From: Excoecaria cochinchinensis
Lineage: Eukaryota > Streptophyta > Magnoliopsida > Malpighiales > Euphorbiaceae
Direction of reading: 5' to 3'
NCBI GenBank assembly: GCA_947683425.1
Contig: CANTUQ010000004.1
Coordinates: 11,818,001 to 11,882,000 of the forward strand
DNA length: 64,000 bases
A program made the position numbers and the translations under genes. The notes below the pieces were generated by a model. That model was not told where the DNA came from. It did no database searches and saw nothing but the letters and a program-made list of their open reading frames with translations. Below, in pieces: positions 12,435-26,404 of the stretch; within the stretch, counting starts at the first letter, position 1; each line of letters opens with the position of its first letter.

Positions 12435-12612
12435 TAGTAGAATTGAGGTGGCCGAAGATGTAGTGACGACCGGACGAGGTAATCGATAGCAAGGATGGAT
12501 GTTTTGGCATGGCATGTATACGATCACAGTAGGGAGAAGCAATGGTATGGGTACGTGAACTATATGTTAGTGCATTGTTATATTTATTGTATATGTCTGT
12601 TGTGAATGTTAT

Positions 12613-12616
<4 letters not shown>

Positions 12617-12663
<47 letters not shown>
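12617..12663. repeat. (TA)n microsatellite
   Basis: Uninterrupted AT dinucleotide run in LTR E between the double hairpin and the 3' terminus. Confidence 0.95.
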
Positions 12664-12665
<2 letters not shown>

Positions 12666-13790
12666 CCTACAGAATTATCGAGTACTTGTAGTGACTGACA
12701 GTACAGACATGTAACATCCGGTATTCGTATCATTTACAGGTATAAGGGTGTTACAAAAAATGGCTAATGGTAGATACATATCCTAAACTGTCCTAACTTC
12801 ACAAACATGCATGCATACATACACACAGGCATTTCTATTTATTTCACAGTTATCGATATTCCTAATACTTTAATTTAATTCATATTCTATTTTAACATTC
12901 TATTAAAATTATTTCTATAATCAGTGATCATTTTATCTATTTGTACAATCATGTTTATCTCTTTGACAATATTTGAAACAGTCGCTTCAATTATTGACAT
13001 TATCACTATTGTCTTTATTGTCGATTATATCAAAACTAACACCCTCATGTTCATTCTTTCAATTCTATGAATAACATTATTAGTATTAATATCATTGTTT
13101 AATACTATATCCATTAATTTTTCTTTTACTGCTTTCTATAAAAATTATTTTTTTATTTAATCTTTGAATTTAATTTACTATTCAATCTATATTCTATCAT
13201 ATATTGTACTTAACATTTATTTAAGCACAAACTTTATACTCACATTCTTTTCATTTTCCTCTTTTTAGTTCTCTACATTAGTTTTTATTGGTATTTACTT
13301 AAATGCTTACCCTAACCTTTATTACCTTTCTATTAACACTTTATTCTAATCTTTTAGTATTAGTACTTTATTCGACTATAGTAGTACTAATTCTATTATT
13401 GTCCATTATTAGTATTATCATTATTTTTGTTATTATATGGATACAATTGCAATTCTTAGTGACACTCATTTTATCATTGTCATTATTTTATCTATAATTC
13501 ATTTAACCCCAATATTAATTAACATAATTAGTTTACAATTTAATTCTTCATTTACTTATTTTTTTCTTATTCTTAATTACTATTCATTTTCACTTTACCT
13601 TCTACATATAAAATATCCCTAACTTCTATTTGCTAAATGATACACACAATTATATACATACTTTTAAATATGCATGATCCAAAAATAGTTTTATTATTTC
13701 ATTTAGCATACTCTTAATTATTTACTATTTATCTTCATTCAATTAATCCCCACACAATTTACATAATTTATATTCTACATTAATTTGCTC

Positions 13791-13791
13791 A

Positions 13792-13862
<71 letters not shown>
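13791..13862. repeat. (ATT)n microsatellite
   Basis: About 24 uninterrupted ATT units inside the LTR D piece 12761-14043. Confidence 0.95.
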
Positions 13863-13863
<1 letters not shown>

Positions 13864-14702
13864 CATCTACTAGAATTTCTATGTTCACTATATCAAACAA
13901 TCCACTTTTCCCTTTTTACATTTTCACTCTTTAATTTACATCATTATTGTCAAATTCCAATTTTACCCTTTTGCTTTGCCTATAATTCCAATTATGCCAT
14001 TATTTACCTAATCTTTAAATTTAACTTACAATTTGACAGATAATGTAACACCCCATACCCGTAAAGGATACGGATATCAGATGTCACGACATTACTGTCT
14101 ACTCGATACTTATGGCAAATTCGATAAATTTTTTTTTTCTTACTTCAATTCATATAATCATTTATCATTTTACTCCCATGTCACTATCAGTCTTGTTCAA
14201 ACAATTCAGACATTTCATTTAACACATCATGTCATTCAATAATCAACTATAACATTCATAATGTTAACAATACACAGTACATAATTTATTCTAAATTGTT
14301 ACAAATATATACATGCCACAAACAATTTGTCGATTAACTTAAACTGTCTTATTTACTATTCATTTAATCAAAATTTTGCAGCATAACGACTATAACTTAA
14401 CTACCCCAAAACCTGCAATTCAACAATACCGCAGCCCAACTCAGGGGCACAACAATTATAACTTAATACACATTCAAAATTCTAATTCATTCCGGTCCAT
14501 TACATATAAACTAATCCAAATAACAAAATGTATCATTACATCTAACTATCCCATTACATAAAGTACTTACATACATTCTAATAACAATACATATAACATT
14601 CTTAGCTTTACTCCCACGTTTTAGTCTGATCCCAAAGCAGGTGGTGTGTCTGCTCCATAGATGCTTTCCTCAATACCTACACACAGTCAAATAAACTACG
14701 TG

Positions 14703-14723
14703 CTGAGCATTAAATATGCTCAG
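14703..14723 (-). repeat. family-2 hairpin of LTR F
   Basis: Perfect 8-bp stem CTGAGCAT/ATGCTCAG around TAAAT. It is the equivalent of the CTAAGC/GCTTAG stem in the 2.5 kb LTRs and shares the flanking CCACTG...GCACG frame on the minus strand. Confidence 0.8.
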
Positions 14724-17474
14724 TGGTGATTACGAATCTAATAATTTCAAATTTCTCACTTATACACATACACATTCACGAAATACTCTATACTTAACCA
14801 ATTCCTTAATTTCATTTAATTCACTCAATAAAATCTCGCTTAGTGTCATTGTACACTATAATCCTTTCCTTGACCTTGTCATTGGCAATTTACAATTTAA
14901 CCCTTAACTTATTCAATACCTATCAACTTACCCTTCCATTTCACTAACTTATCATTTTGTCCTTCTATTTCCATTTATTTACATATTTGCCATTAAGTAA
15001 ATTTTCTCACCATTATTTACTTAACTAGCATACAATTTACCATTTAGTTCTCAAACTTTAATTTCAGTCCTCCTTTAACTATCAATTTACACTCTTAATC
15101 GCCTAATTTCACATTTCATCATTTTCACACTAAGGCATTTCTTTTTACACGTTTCTACATTCTTGTCATGTAAATTACGGTTTAGTCCTCAAATTATTGT
15201 TTTTATATTCATTTTACACATTAGCTCATATTAAGCTTTTACATTGCAATGTAATCCTTTAATCGTTCATTTTACTATTTTCGTGTCAATTACATTTTGT
15301 CTCGAGAATGACAAAATTTTGGTTTAGTCCTTTATTTTTCAGTAATTTACAAAAATACCCTTCAATTTCATTCTATTTACAAAAATGCCCTTATTTACTC
15401 TTTGTTATTCATCTAAATTATTATTTGACTTACAAATTGCATCTTAGTCCTTAAATTAACCTTCTTACGTCAAATTACCTTTTCGTCCATAAAATGTGCA
15501 TTATTTGCGTAGTTGTCATTTTAATTTCACTTTTCTTTTACATGTCACTTATTAATGTACTTTCACATATAATTATTGTTTTGCCCCTAAACTTTTATCA
15601 AATTACAACTTTGCCCTTCATTTAACGTTTACTTATAATTTTGCTATATATTTACTACATTTTCACAGTTATTCACTTCTTAGCTTATAATTGATCAATT
15701 TGTCTCACAATTAATTATTTTCATGATAAATTACATTTTAGTTCTTAAACTTTTTATCTCATTTTATGTAAGTCCTTTATCATTTAAATTCTCATTTTCA
15801 CTATACTTTTTGCACTATCAGGTCATTTCACCCTTATTACTCGTTTAACTAATTATTTGGATAAATTACCATTTTGGCACCCCAAACTTTTTATTTTCTT
15901 TCGTTTAAGTCCTTTCTCATATAATCACTCATTTTCATGTTACTTTTGGTCATTTTACTTTTGTGTCATTTTACATTAGGTCGCTATACCATTATACATT
16001 CTACATAATATCATATGTCATTTTACTTTTTTGCATTTTCAAACCATTTTACAATCTTGTCACTTTACATTATATCATTTTATTATTTTATCATCATATC
16101 ATTATTATACTGCTAGTACAATCCCGACAGAAAATCTACAGACAGGATATCGGGATGTGGATACCAGAGGTCCACTGCACTACATTAAGGAATGACCCCG
16201 AAGGATCACTCCATCACTTTCATATAACATATAACGTATGACGCATGACATGTAACATATAACAGAGGACTATGGGAGACCATCGCAAATCTGCCATAGT
16301 AAAACAAGTTGCCATGACTTGAACGGCGGTATAGGTGTCCCTATGGCTAGCCAAACATATCCTAAACTAGATTTAGACCGCCATACCACTACTAAGCGAA
16401 AAACATTCTCAATCATATTAAATCTACTTTTCATATTTTCATTTACTTTTACATTTCATTTTCTTTTCATTCACTTCATTATCATTTCAACACCCTAATC
16501 GATCACTGTCACACCCCATTTGCCCCCTAGTAGAATGAGCCTGTCAGTCTGTCTGTCTGTCTGTCTGACTGTCTGTCTGTAAGTGTAAGCATTCGCATGT
16601 GTTCGGCATTTCATAAGGGTATTTTAGTAACATATATGCTTTTGGGGTTTTGTTATTGTGTGGGTGCATTCATGGCACTAGTATGTTAATTAAATGAGAA
16701 ATATTTGTGTGCATGTGTTCATACCATTGTAGGGTATGCATAAGTTAAGAGGGTTTTGGGTGTGTGTAGTGTAGGTGATTTTGGTGTGAGTGGTTAGTTT
16801 CACCAATAGGAAATTAACACATGTTTTAGGCAAAGAAAAGAAAAAGAAAAGAAAAGAATGAGAATAGGAAAATTACAGAACGTGTTCTTCTTTACGTATT
16901 TCCTATTCTCATCATCTTCTTCTTCTTCTTCTTCTTCCTTTTCCTTTCTCTAAGGACCCTAGTGTTGATTCAAGCTTTGTTCGTGAAACTAATCATTCCC
17001 TTAGGCATTCTGTTGGTAAGTCACTATATTCTTTATATTATTCTCTATTTGCTTCCATCTTTTTTCTTCTTCCTTTAGTTTAGATTTGATTTAGGGTTTG
17101 CATGTTGGTTGTTTGTGTTTAGCTGAGGCTCCACGTGATCCCAAAGGCAAGGAGATTGCTGGGAGCAGTGGGATTAAGTGAAGAGAAGCATAGAATTTCA
17201 GGTTTGGGATTTTTGTTTGTGAATTGTGCTTGATTTTGAGTTTACTGTAAAATTGTTAGGGTTTGTGTTCTTGAGGCTTGGATATGTTTATGCATGTTTT
17301 GTTGGTATTATTTTGATGTTATAATTATGGGTTTTGATTTGTAATGGTCTGTAATGCATGATAACTGAGTTTGATTTAAGATTTGAGGTTGGATTGTTGT
17401 GTTTTTGAATTCTGAGTTTTAAAATTAAGTGACAGTAGGTGTTCTTCAAAAATCGTGTTTTCTGTTCTTCCTGG

Positions 17475-17760
17475 TGGCTTGTCCGACTCGTGCTCCCTCA
17501 TCCGACTCGTGCTCCTTCAGCGTGTGAGTCGGATGGTGGCGTGTGAGACGGAGGGAAGTGAAGCTGAGCTTTTTGCCTTGTCCGACTCGTGCTCCCTCAT
17601 CCGACTCGTGCTCCTTCAGTGTGTGAGTCGGATGGTGAAGTGCGAGACGGAGGAGATAAGAAGGAGCTTAGCACGACACGACTCGTGCTCCTCAGCACGA
17701 CTCGTGCTGTGCTGAAGCCCCTTCAGCATTTCGTGCTCCTTAGCACGACTAGGATGAGTC
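17475..17760. repeat. palindrome island of LTR G
   Basis: CpG-containing phrases TCCGACTCGTGCTCC and TGTGAGTCGGATGG repeat as a roughly 115-bp unit twice (17478 and 17580), then shorter AGCACGACTCGTGCT palindromes follow. The arms CCGACTC and GAGTCGG pair within each unit. An 86-aa plus-strand ORF across it is a by-product of the repeat. Confidence 0.75.
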
Positions 17761-18020
17761 TGTCACTCCTTTGCCTCCAGATTTCCAAAAATGTATTTTT
17801 AAGGTATTTTCATGGTTTTTCCGTACTGTATGTTATACGAACTTGTGTATACGACTGTTATTGTATTTATTATGCATGATTAAATTATATACTGTGAGTG
17901 AAACCGAATTTGGGTTATGTATGTTCTGTTTATGATTCATTGATATGAATGTGAGTATTTTTATGAGATTACACTTGAAATCATAATTGGAATAACGTAT
18001 AACCTGCTAGAGTCAAGTAA

Positions 18021-18259
18021 GTGGATAGTTAGGCATGCCTAATAGAGTCTTTTAGCTGCAGCCCTCAGTTCAGTTTGGACCCCGATCAGGTCCCCGTTTG
18101 GTTCCTCGCGAACCCATCAGTATAGAATCTTGTTTAAGATTCCCTCAGTATATAAATAACATGTTTTGATTAATGATATAATATTTGATTTGTACCTGTG
18201 AGGTACCCTCAGTATTCGATTCGTACCCGTAAGGTACCCTCAGTACACTCGTTATCCAC
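18021..18259 (+). repeat. hairpin cassette of LTR G
   Basis: Bounded by GTGGATA (18021) and TTATCCAC (to 18259). Successive stem-loops: GGACC/GGTCC (18077-18093), GGTTC/GAACC (18100-18114), GAATCTT/AAGATTC (18125-18142), GTACC/GGTAC (18192-18206) and GTACC/GGTAC (18223-18237). Several are followed by a CTCAGTA-like spacer. Confidence 0.75.
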
Positions 18260-18523
18260 TGTCTAGAGTCAGCAGGTGTTCTCTAAATGTTAATGGAATT
18301 GTTCTGATCTGATCTGGCTTTGAATGGAATATCTGAATGAGTTTAATGATGAAATACATGCTGGTTTATTCTGTAAGGCATATGATTATGGGATACTGAA
18401 GGTATGACTTTTAAATACGAGCATGTTTATATGGATTATGTTATAACCTTTGCATTCTGCCATTGTGAATGTGCTATGCCTTGACGACCATTGTGAATGG
18501 CCATCCATAAATTATGTGTGTTT

Positions 18524-18570
18524 CCCCACTAAGCGTTTATCGCTTAGCATGGTGTGTTTACCCGTGCAGG
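18524..18570 (+). repeat. double hairpin of LTR G
   Basis: CCCCACTAAGC...GCTTAGCATGG then CCCGTGCAGG; stem 2 pairs CATGG with CCGTG using a G-T pair. About 400-445 bp before the LTR 3' end. Confidence 0.7.
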
Positions 18571-21500
18571 TGCGGAAGGAGTTTTGCCTTGTGAGAGTCG
18601 CCGTCATCAAGCCAACACAGAAGAGTTTTTAGTGTAGGGCTATTTTTGTATCAGTGATGATTCTTTTTGTATAGAACTCTCATGTATCAGTTTTGTATCA
18701 GCTTCCGCTTTTGTATCTATATTTTGGGTTATGTAATATTATTTTTGTATCAGCTTGCTGATCAGAACATTATGGTAAGAGTTCATTATAGTAATGCATG
18801 ATCAGTCTTTGCTTTCTTTATGTAAAGTTTTTAATTATTCTGTATTTTTGAATGTATGTTATGAATGAATGTATGTTTTATTTTGTACGTGCTTAGTGGC
18901 ACCTTTACTCATACGGCATCTCACTCCTGCTCGGATGGGATCGCCTACGTATGGGAAGGGGGTGTTACAATCACTATTCTAATCAATTAGGCATAATTCT
19001 CATAATATACTTATTGTACATTAGTATACTCAATCCAGTAAGTGGTCGTAAGTTCTTTTCAAAGCCACTCACCGTCTGTTCTTATCATTTCAATTTCAAT
19101 TTTTCATTTCAATATACTTGTTAGTTAACAAGTTCAACTTTTATGCACATTTCTCATTATAGTTCATCATTTTCACTTTAACATAATATAACATTATATT
19201 CAAATATTCATTTGCATTCTATAAATTCCAAATAAATTCATAGATGATTCTTTTCATGCTTAAATTCATTTTAGGACATTAAATTTCAATTATACACAAA
19301 TTATACCCTAGTACACACTAAGGTACCATTTGGCCAAGGTAGGCACTTTACTTTACAAATTCTTTTAATTTCATGTAGGCATTCTAAATGTCATTTTAAA
19401 GGCACTTAAGTACTTTTCTAATCTTATATTTAATTAAGCCTGCATTTAACACAAATTTCACTTAAGTCAATCCTTTTATTTTCTTGTATTTCTTTTCACT
19501 AACACCACTCTTTCACTTCTAAGTCACTCATTTATCAAATTTCCATCTCATATAACATGTATATCATATAACCTATTATATTCCTCTTCTTAACCCATTC
19601 AGCCCTTTTTAGGGTTTCACTGCAACATTTTATTTTTCATCTAATTATTACTCATTCCCCTAGATTAAGCCTCAATTCACAAGTGTATATCACTTAATTT
19701 CACTTAATCACGAGGTATACTAATAATATACCTAAGTATACCATTATGTTTCACTATGACCAAGACGTATACATGGTTTTCTTTCAATCAAATAATTCTA
19801 ATTAGCTTATTTACCCTCCTTAAACTAAATTTTCACTTCAATTTAAATTATACATGCATTTCACATATACTCACTATCCAAACAAAATGAGAAACCCTAA
19901 TTTTCAAATTAAAATTCTTGGATTTTGTAATTACAAACCACATATCCATGCTCTAGCCTTTACAAGCTCCTTATTACTTGTCTTTCACCTTTGAGAAGCC
20001 ATTTTCCCTTGATTTCCTCAATATGGCCGAAAATACACAACAATAAAACATCTATTAATTTCTTTCTTTTATCAAATATTACCTCACAAACATACTCTAG
20101 GCATCCTAGAGTACTCATAGAAATTATTAGATTAAATTAAAACACTTAAATTCCCTTACCTTCATTTGGAGATAAAACCTAAAATCCTTGCTTTTCCTTG
20201 CTTTTAATCCATCAAATGGATATTAGGGACTGCTATGAACTCATAGAAGGGCTGAATTAACTTTAGAGAGCTTGAATTTAGGAAGAGAGGAAGCAAGAAT
20301 TGAAGAAATTTGAGAAAAACGAAGGAGAGGAAGACTTCGGCCAACTAAGGGAAGGAGAAGGCTGAAGGAGATAAGGATTATTCATCTACCAATTTGCCAT
20401 TTAAGTGCTTTTATAGTGGACAAAAATGGTTCAACCTTGGTCCAACCAATGGTACAACCTATAAAGGCCCAATTGCAATTTTAGCCCATTATGCAATTTT
20501 TCTATGGTTTTCTCACTTTCCAACTCCAAATCACTTCAATTTGATTACATAATTCATATTATGTAAAAATAAGGCTGTACACAAAATTTCAACTCAATCG
20601 GAATTCGTTTTCGGTTCGGTTCAATCAAATCGGTCAGGTTAGCAAATTTTTAGTGTTCTCACTACCAAAAAATTATACATATTATCTAGAGTCCATATGG
20701 AATTTTTTGTATCAATTTTGGAAATCATGTGCTATTTTTAAACTCTCGATAAAACCCCCGATCAACTCGAGTACTATTCAAACCGAAATTATAACTTTTT
20801 CTTACTTTCTAAGTGTAACTCCTCATAAAAATGACTCCATAATTCTTAACATAAATGCATTAGACTCCAGTAATATTTTGGGGTCAATGGGAAATCATTT
20901 CTCGCTCCAGTAATTATTTACCAGTTCGGTAACCCAATTTCCAGTGTCACCAAAAATTAATTTTTCATCACCATATGATTTTACTCATCGATATACCTTC
21001 ATATTTCAGATTATTTTTTTGAGGTCTGTAGCATCTTTTATGGTACGGTCAAACCCTCAGTCAACCTAGTTACTATTTAAACTGAAACCTCTAATTTTCC
21101 GTATTTTCGACTTTGAGGACCTATTTGACCTCAATTCTACCCTAAATTTTAACCTCGGACTCATAAGGACTTATACTTTCCAATAATTTAATAAAATATT
21201 TTTCAGCTCCGGGTGTACTTTTTACGCCCGGAAGCACTATTTACTATCGAAAAATACTATTCACGGCTAACCCGGTTCTGGAGCCATTACAGATAAACTT
21301 CTAATTAATCCCTAGTAATTGTTCTTGTACCAATTAACTCTTTTAATCGTTATACTAACATTATTTATGAAACATTTTACTTTTTCATAATTAAACTATT
21401 TATTCCTATACTATTATCAATTTACAAGTTATTCGTTAAATGAATACTATTATTGTGAATTTACCATCCCATCCTTAATCTTTCACTAAATTAACCCATA

Positions 21501-21863
21501 GACAATTAAATTATCTTATGGTCAATTCCATTCATTAGTAACCTTATTTATTCTTTAAATTATCTACTACCACTTAGTTTCACAATTAATTCTTATACTT
21601 TCATTTAATTTATATTCTAACCCTTACTTAACTCAATTATCATCATTTGCTCTCTAATCTTTACACTTTCGCCGATTTACCACATTGCATTTCAATCTTA
21701 TTTATTTACAATAATGCCACTAGTTAACTTTATTTTCATATTAATTTCATTGCTTGACACATCATTTGCCAATTAGTCCTTATTAAATCACTCTTATACT
21801 AAATTACACTTAGACCCTTTTTCTTTCATCCAAATTACAATTTTACCATTTATTTTCTTTATA

Positions 21864-24200
21864 GTTACAATTATACCCTTTTATGTCATTTCTTTTTACC
21901 TTTCATACGAAATTCATTTATTATTGTGCAAAATTACTATTTGATCCTTAAACATTATTTTTACACCATATTATCTTTTAGTCTTTTAATCATCACTATT
22001 TTTCTAGTTAATCATTTAATCACATTTTAATCATTTTACTAACAGTGTTATCGTGAATGTACATTTCAATTCCTAACCTTCATTAAATTACGATATTGCC
22101 CCTAATTCCATTTATTAACAATATTGTCACAAATTAATTCTATCTTCACATTAATTTCATTATTTTGACATACAATTTACCCTTTAACCCTTAAAATATA
22201 ATTTTTATAGCAAACTACATTTTTGGTCAAAACAATGGTCAATTTACTCATTTTTTTTTTAATTTATTTCATATTTTCTCTTATTTATCTTGTTAATTAT
22301 TAACTTTACACTTTTACCACTTTAAAATCCATTGTTGCACTTTTGCCCCTAGTATCAATCCGGTAGAAATCTCTGAACCAGTTACACAGCCCATAGATCC
22401 ACTACACTAAAGAGAGATCCCGAAGGAGTCAATCAACACTGTCACTGCATTCACTATTCACTTTGCAATATACACTTTTCACTTTTACACTTTAGTAGAC
22501 CGTCATTAGCCTACATAAGTGAGTCATCATGACTTGTACAACGGTGTGGAATCCCTATGGATAGCTAACTATATCCAGAGCTAGATTTGGCTACCAGAGC
22601 ACTACTAAGGGCAATAACATTATTAATTCAATCCAATTTCTATTGGTTACTTAACATAAATCTTTATTCCCATTATTAACCTTCAAGATACCTTATATGG
22701 CCAACATAACATGACCATTTTCAATTCATTCTTTTTCCTCCAATCAATTCCAATTCACTTCTTTTTCAATTCTAATATCAATTATGCCATGAAATAAATT
22801 AAACACAACTCATTATGTACTTTTTACTCTAACATAATACAATTTCCAAATTGAAAATATTCAATTTAATTTCAATAATTCTCAAATAATTAATATACAC
22901 TCAATTTCCATCACTTCTTCATTTTGTGCCTTTATTCTTAATAAATAAACAAAATATACTCTAATTCAACCATACACACCATTTGACCTAACCATCATCT
23001 TTTCATAATTTTTTTTATGTCATATTTCTTTTTTGTGTTATTTTTTTAAGGGTTATAATTATACTCTTTTATGTCATTTCTTTTTACCTTTCATACTAAA
23101 TTCATTTATTATTGTGTAAAATTACTATTTGATCCTTAAACATTATTTTTACACCATATTATCTTTTAGTCTTTAAATCATCACTATTTTACTAGTTAAT
23201 CATTTAATGACTTTTTAATGATTTGACTAACACTGTTATCATGAATGTACATTTCAATTCCTAACCTTCATTAAATTGCAATATTGCCCCTAATTCCATT
23301 TATTAACAATACTGCCACTAATTAATTCTATCTTCACATCAATTTCATTATTTTAACATACAATTTACCCTTTAACCCTTAAAATACCATTTTTATGCCA
23401 AATTACATTTTTGTCAAAATAATGGTTAATTTACTCATTTTTATTACTTTATTTCATATTTTCTCTTATTTACCTTGTTAATTATTAACTTTACACTTTT
23501 ACAACTTTAAAATCCATTGTTACACTTTTGGCCCTAGTATTAATCCGATAGAAATCTCTGAATCGAATACACAGGACGTGGACACCACAGATCCACTATA
23601 GTAATGAGAGATCCCGAAGGAGTCACTCAACACTCACTGCATTCACTATTCACTTTTCACTGTACACTTTTTCTCTTTTACACTTTAGTTGACTGTTATT
23701 GGCCTACATAAGTGAGTCATCATGACTCGTACCGTGGTGTGGAATCCCTATGGATAGCTAACTATATCCAGAACTAGATTTGGCTACCAAAACACTACTA
23801 AGGGCAATAACATTATTCATTCAATCCAATTTTTATTAGTTACTTAACATAAATCTTTATTCCCATTATTAACCTTCAAGATACCATATATGGCCAGCAT
23901 AACATGACCATTTTCAATTCATTCTTTTTCCTCAAATCAATTCCAATTCACTTCTTTGTCAATTCTAATATCAATTATGCCATGAAATAAATTAAACACA
24001 ACTCATTATATACTTTTTACTCTAACATAATATAATTTCCAAATTGAAAATATTCAATTTAATTTCAATAATTCTCAAATAATTAATATACACTCAATTT
24101 CCATCATTTATTCATTTTGTGCCTTTATTCTTAATAAATAATCAAAATATACTCTAATTCAACCATACACACCATTCAGCCCAACCATCATCTTTTCATA
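21864..24200 (-). repeat. tandem duplication of about 1.19 kb inside LTR D
   Basis: The stretch from about 21864 repeats from about 23052, offset 1,188 bp, with only scattered differences. Each copy carries the AT phrases, the structured CCACTACA...CCCGAAGGAGTCA segment (about 22370-22440 and 23560-23630) and the TATGGATAGCTAACTATATCC palindrome-like stretch (about 22555, 23745). It explains why D is longer than E, F and I. Confidence 0.85.
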
Positions 24201-25374
24201 AAAATTTTTTTCCTTCACTTATTTATCATTAATTAAACTAGATTGCACTTTCATTAACATATTTATACTATTAATTTGCATTAAATCACTAAATATACCT
24301 AGATATACCCTAATATCATATTTGGTCTCCATTATGTCCATGACATACACTTTATTTCTTTTTTTTTAATCATTCAAATTTTTATTTAACCTCCCTAAAC
24401 ATACTTATAGGGTTTATTTTAATTTATCATGCATTTATCATACATATACAATATAGATATAACCAAAAATCATTCATATTTAATGGGAAGAATTGGATAT
24501 TGTATCCACTAACCTCATTTTCTTGTTCTTCACTCCTTAAACATCCTTTCCTAGCCTTAGCTCCTTGATATACCATAATCTCCTCATCCTTCCATAAGTG
24601 TCTGAATTTCCTCACCAAAGAAACCATAATTAATTCACTTTTTTTTATTCAATATACCAACATTAACATCATCTACATACCCTAAAATACCTATTTGAAC
24701 CATTAAATTAAATTATGGAACCCTGAATTATTTAACTCATTTTTGAGTCATAACCTTTATCCCTTGCTTTTTCCCACTTATTTTACTTCAAATGAGCCTT
24801 TGAGACCATCATTAGTGGAAAGAGAGGCTGAATTTTACTAGAAGGGCTTTAATTTAGTTAGAAGTTTAGAAGAGAGATGAAGAAAACATGGAGAAATGGA
24901 GAAAGGCATAGGTCGGCCATGGAGAGTGGGAGAAAGAGGTAGAGAATTCTGGAGAGAGGCAGATTTTTTTGCCTTATATAGGTCATTTTCATGGGCCCTT
25001 CTAGTGTGTTCTATATGGGCCAACCCACATATAAATCCAAATGCATTTATTCACCCATTTTCTAACTTTAATTTATTTCTGCCACTTTTCAAACTCAATT
25101 TCTTAAAAAATCAATTCCATAGTTCTCAAAATATATTCATTAGACTTCACAAATATTTTTAGCTCAATCGGAGATCATTTTTCGGTCAAGTAATTATTTA
25201 CCTGTTCGATAGCTAAATTTCCAGTGTCACCAAAAATTTAATTTTTTAACACCATTAGATTTTACTCATTCATATGAGCATATCTATATTTTCAAAATAT
25301 TTTTCTGAGGTCCGTAGCTCAAGATATGTTTCAGTCAAACTCAAGTTAAAATTGGTCAAATAGGAATGCAAAAA

Positions 25375-25480
25375 GCCTTCAGACGCTCGTCTAAAGCCAC
25401 AGACAGCTTGGCCATCTGTCCCCAATAGATGCCCACCTGTCACCACAGACGGCCGTTTGTCATGGACAGACGCTCTAAAT
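25375..25480. repeat. palindrome island of LTR D
   Basis: Short CpG palindromes AGACGCTCGTCT (25381-25392) and GACGGCCGTTTGTC (25448-25461) with further CAGACAG/CTGTC partners, set in AT-rich sequence. Similar to islands in the 2.5 kb LTRs and in the Tat-type LTR M. Confidence 0.6.
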
Positions 25481-26404
25481 GCCCCCTTTTCACTATTTTG
25501 CACTTTTCGGACCCCATTTGATCTCCGTTTGACCTCAAATTTCATATTTGGGCTCGTGCTAACATGCTCTATCCAATGGTCTAATAAAATATTTTTCAAC
25601 TCCGGGATGTACTATTCACCACGGTGTCACCAATCTCGGCCCAAAAATCACTATTCATGAAAATTATGATTTTGGGCCATTACAATTTGCTTCAAAAACA
25701 TAACAATGTTAATATAGTCATGCAAGAGAAGATTTCTATAACTATGTGAATCCCTTTTTACCCGTCATAATCCACTTGTAGAGTTTCTCATGCAATTTAC
25801 ACAGTTAACGTATTTATTTCCACTTACCCTATAATTGCTACCTATATTTATTATGCATGTACTATTTAGTTTATTTATTTATTTAGAGCTTCATGTTCAA
25901 ACTTAAATTATATCACATTTACATGTGTCCATATATTTCCATAAATCATATATTTGCATCTGTAGATACACACACATTGTAGACACCGGGTCCCGAGTCG
26001 GGTTTAATGTCAAAAAGTGATTTTGGATCCTTTGTAATTCCCTCCGGAAAAAATATATATATATATATATATAATATAGATTATGTAGGTAAAATTATAA
26101 ATTAATTATTAATGTTGGGTTAATTTAATTTATTAATATTGTAAGTTTAATTAGATAATTAAAATGCATAAAAGATTAAAGATTAATTAGTTAATATGTA
26201 AAGTGTTTAATTAATTAGATAAATTATATGATATATTAAATAGATTAATTATATTAAGATGTTTAATTAATATATAATGTTTAAATTAATTAATGTGTCT
26301 TATTTGAATTAAGTTAAATTAATTAAGAAATTAAAATGGAGGAAGTGATTAGGGCAACCAAACTAACATAATTTAGGGGTATAAATAGAAAATGATAAGC
26401 AAAA

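Larger units (their letters stand above)
3696..12755 (+). mobile_element. LTR E: solo LTR inserted in the hairpin loop of D, interrupted by CACTA
   Basis: Starts TATAATGGCCC (TG mutated to TA) and ends AAGGGTGTTACA at 12755. Perfect 5-bp flanks AAAAA (3691-3695 and 12756-12760). Without the CACTA element it is about 4.76 kb, nearly the same as F. It contains a GTGGATC/TATCCAC-like structured region (about 9420-9660), a long AT-rich phrase array (about 9640-12350), a family-2 double hairpin (12384-12434) and a (TA)n run (12617-12663). Confidence 0.8.
16507..18969 (+). mobile_element. LTR G: solo LTR (2.46 kb, Tekay/Del-like)
   Basis: Starts TGTCACACCCC and ends GGGGGTGTTACA; target duplication ATCAC at 16502-16506 and 18970-18974 is perfect. 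No internal region or PBS, so one LTR is left after recombination. In order: (TCTG)n run (about 16540-16580), TATA-poor U3, palindrome island (17475-17760), GTGGATA cassette (18021-18259) and double hairpin (18524-18570). Inserted in the U3 side of LTR F. Confidence 0.92.
14044..21291 (-). mobile_element. LTR F: solo LTR of the 4-5 kb class, interrupted by G
   Basis: Left terminus TGTAACACCCC (14044), right terminus GGAGCCATTACA (21291), perfect target duplication GATAA (14039-14043 and 21292-21296). Without G and its duplication it is about 4.78 kb. It holds a perfect family-2 hairpin (14703-14723), antisense AT-phrase array (about 14880-16120), a structured promoter-like region (about 16130-16380) and a U3-like right half (18975-21291). 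Confidence 0.85.
3313..25684 (-). mobile_element. LTR D: solo LTR of the 4-5 kb class, interrupted by E and F
   Basis: Left terminus TGTAACACCC (3313), right terminus GGGCCATTACA (25684). Flanks ATATG (3308-3312) and ATTTG (25685-25689) match 4/5. Removing E (3696-12755) and F (14044-21291) with their target duplications leaves about 6.05 kb, explained by a roughly 4.8 kb LTR plus an internal tandem duplication of about 1.19 kb (21864-24200). No coding sequence. D pieces: 3313-3695, 12761-14043, 21297-25684. Confidence 0.8.

Noticed and set aside
17455..17879. Cys/Ser-rich ORFs of 86 and 96 aa
   Set aside because: Product of the CCGACTCGTGCTCC repeats of LTR G; no family and a repeat-imposed frame.
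3313..21291. Reading D and F as the two LTRs of one element
   Set aside because: Both are in the same orientation, but each has its own target duplication (ATATG/ATTTG and GATAA), no PBS follows either, and F lies inside D's sequence.
24838..25660. ORFs of 61-109 aa on both strands
   Set aside because: Inside the U3-like half of LTR D and its palindrome island; no similarity recognised.
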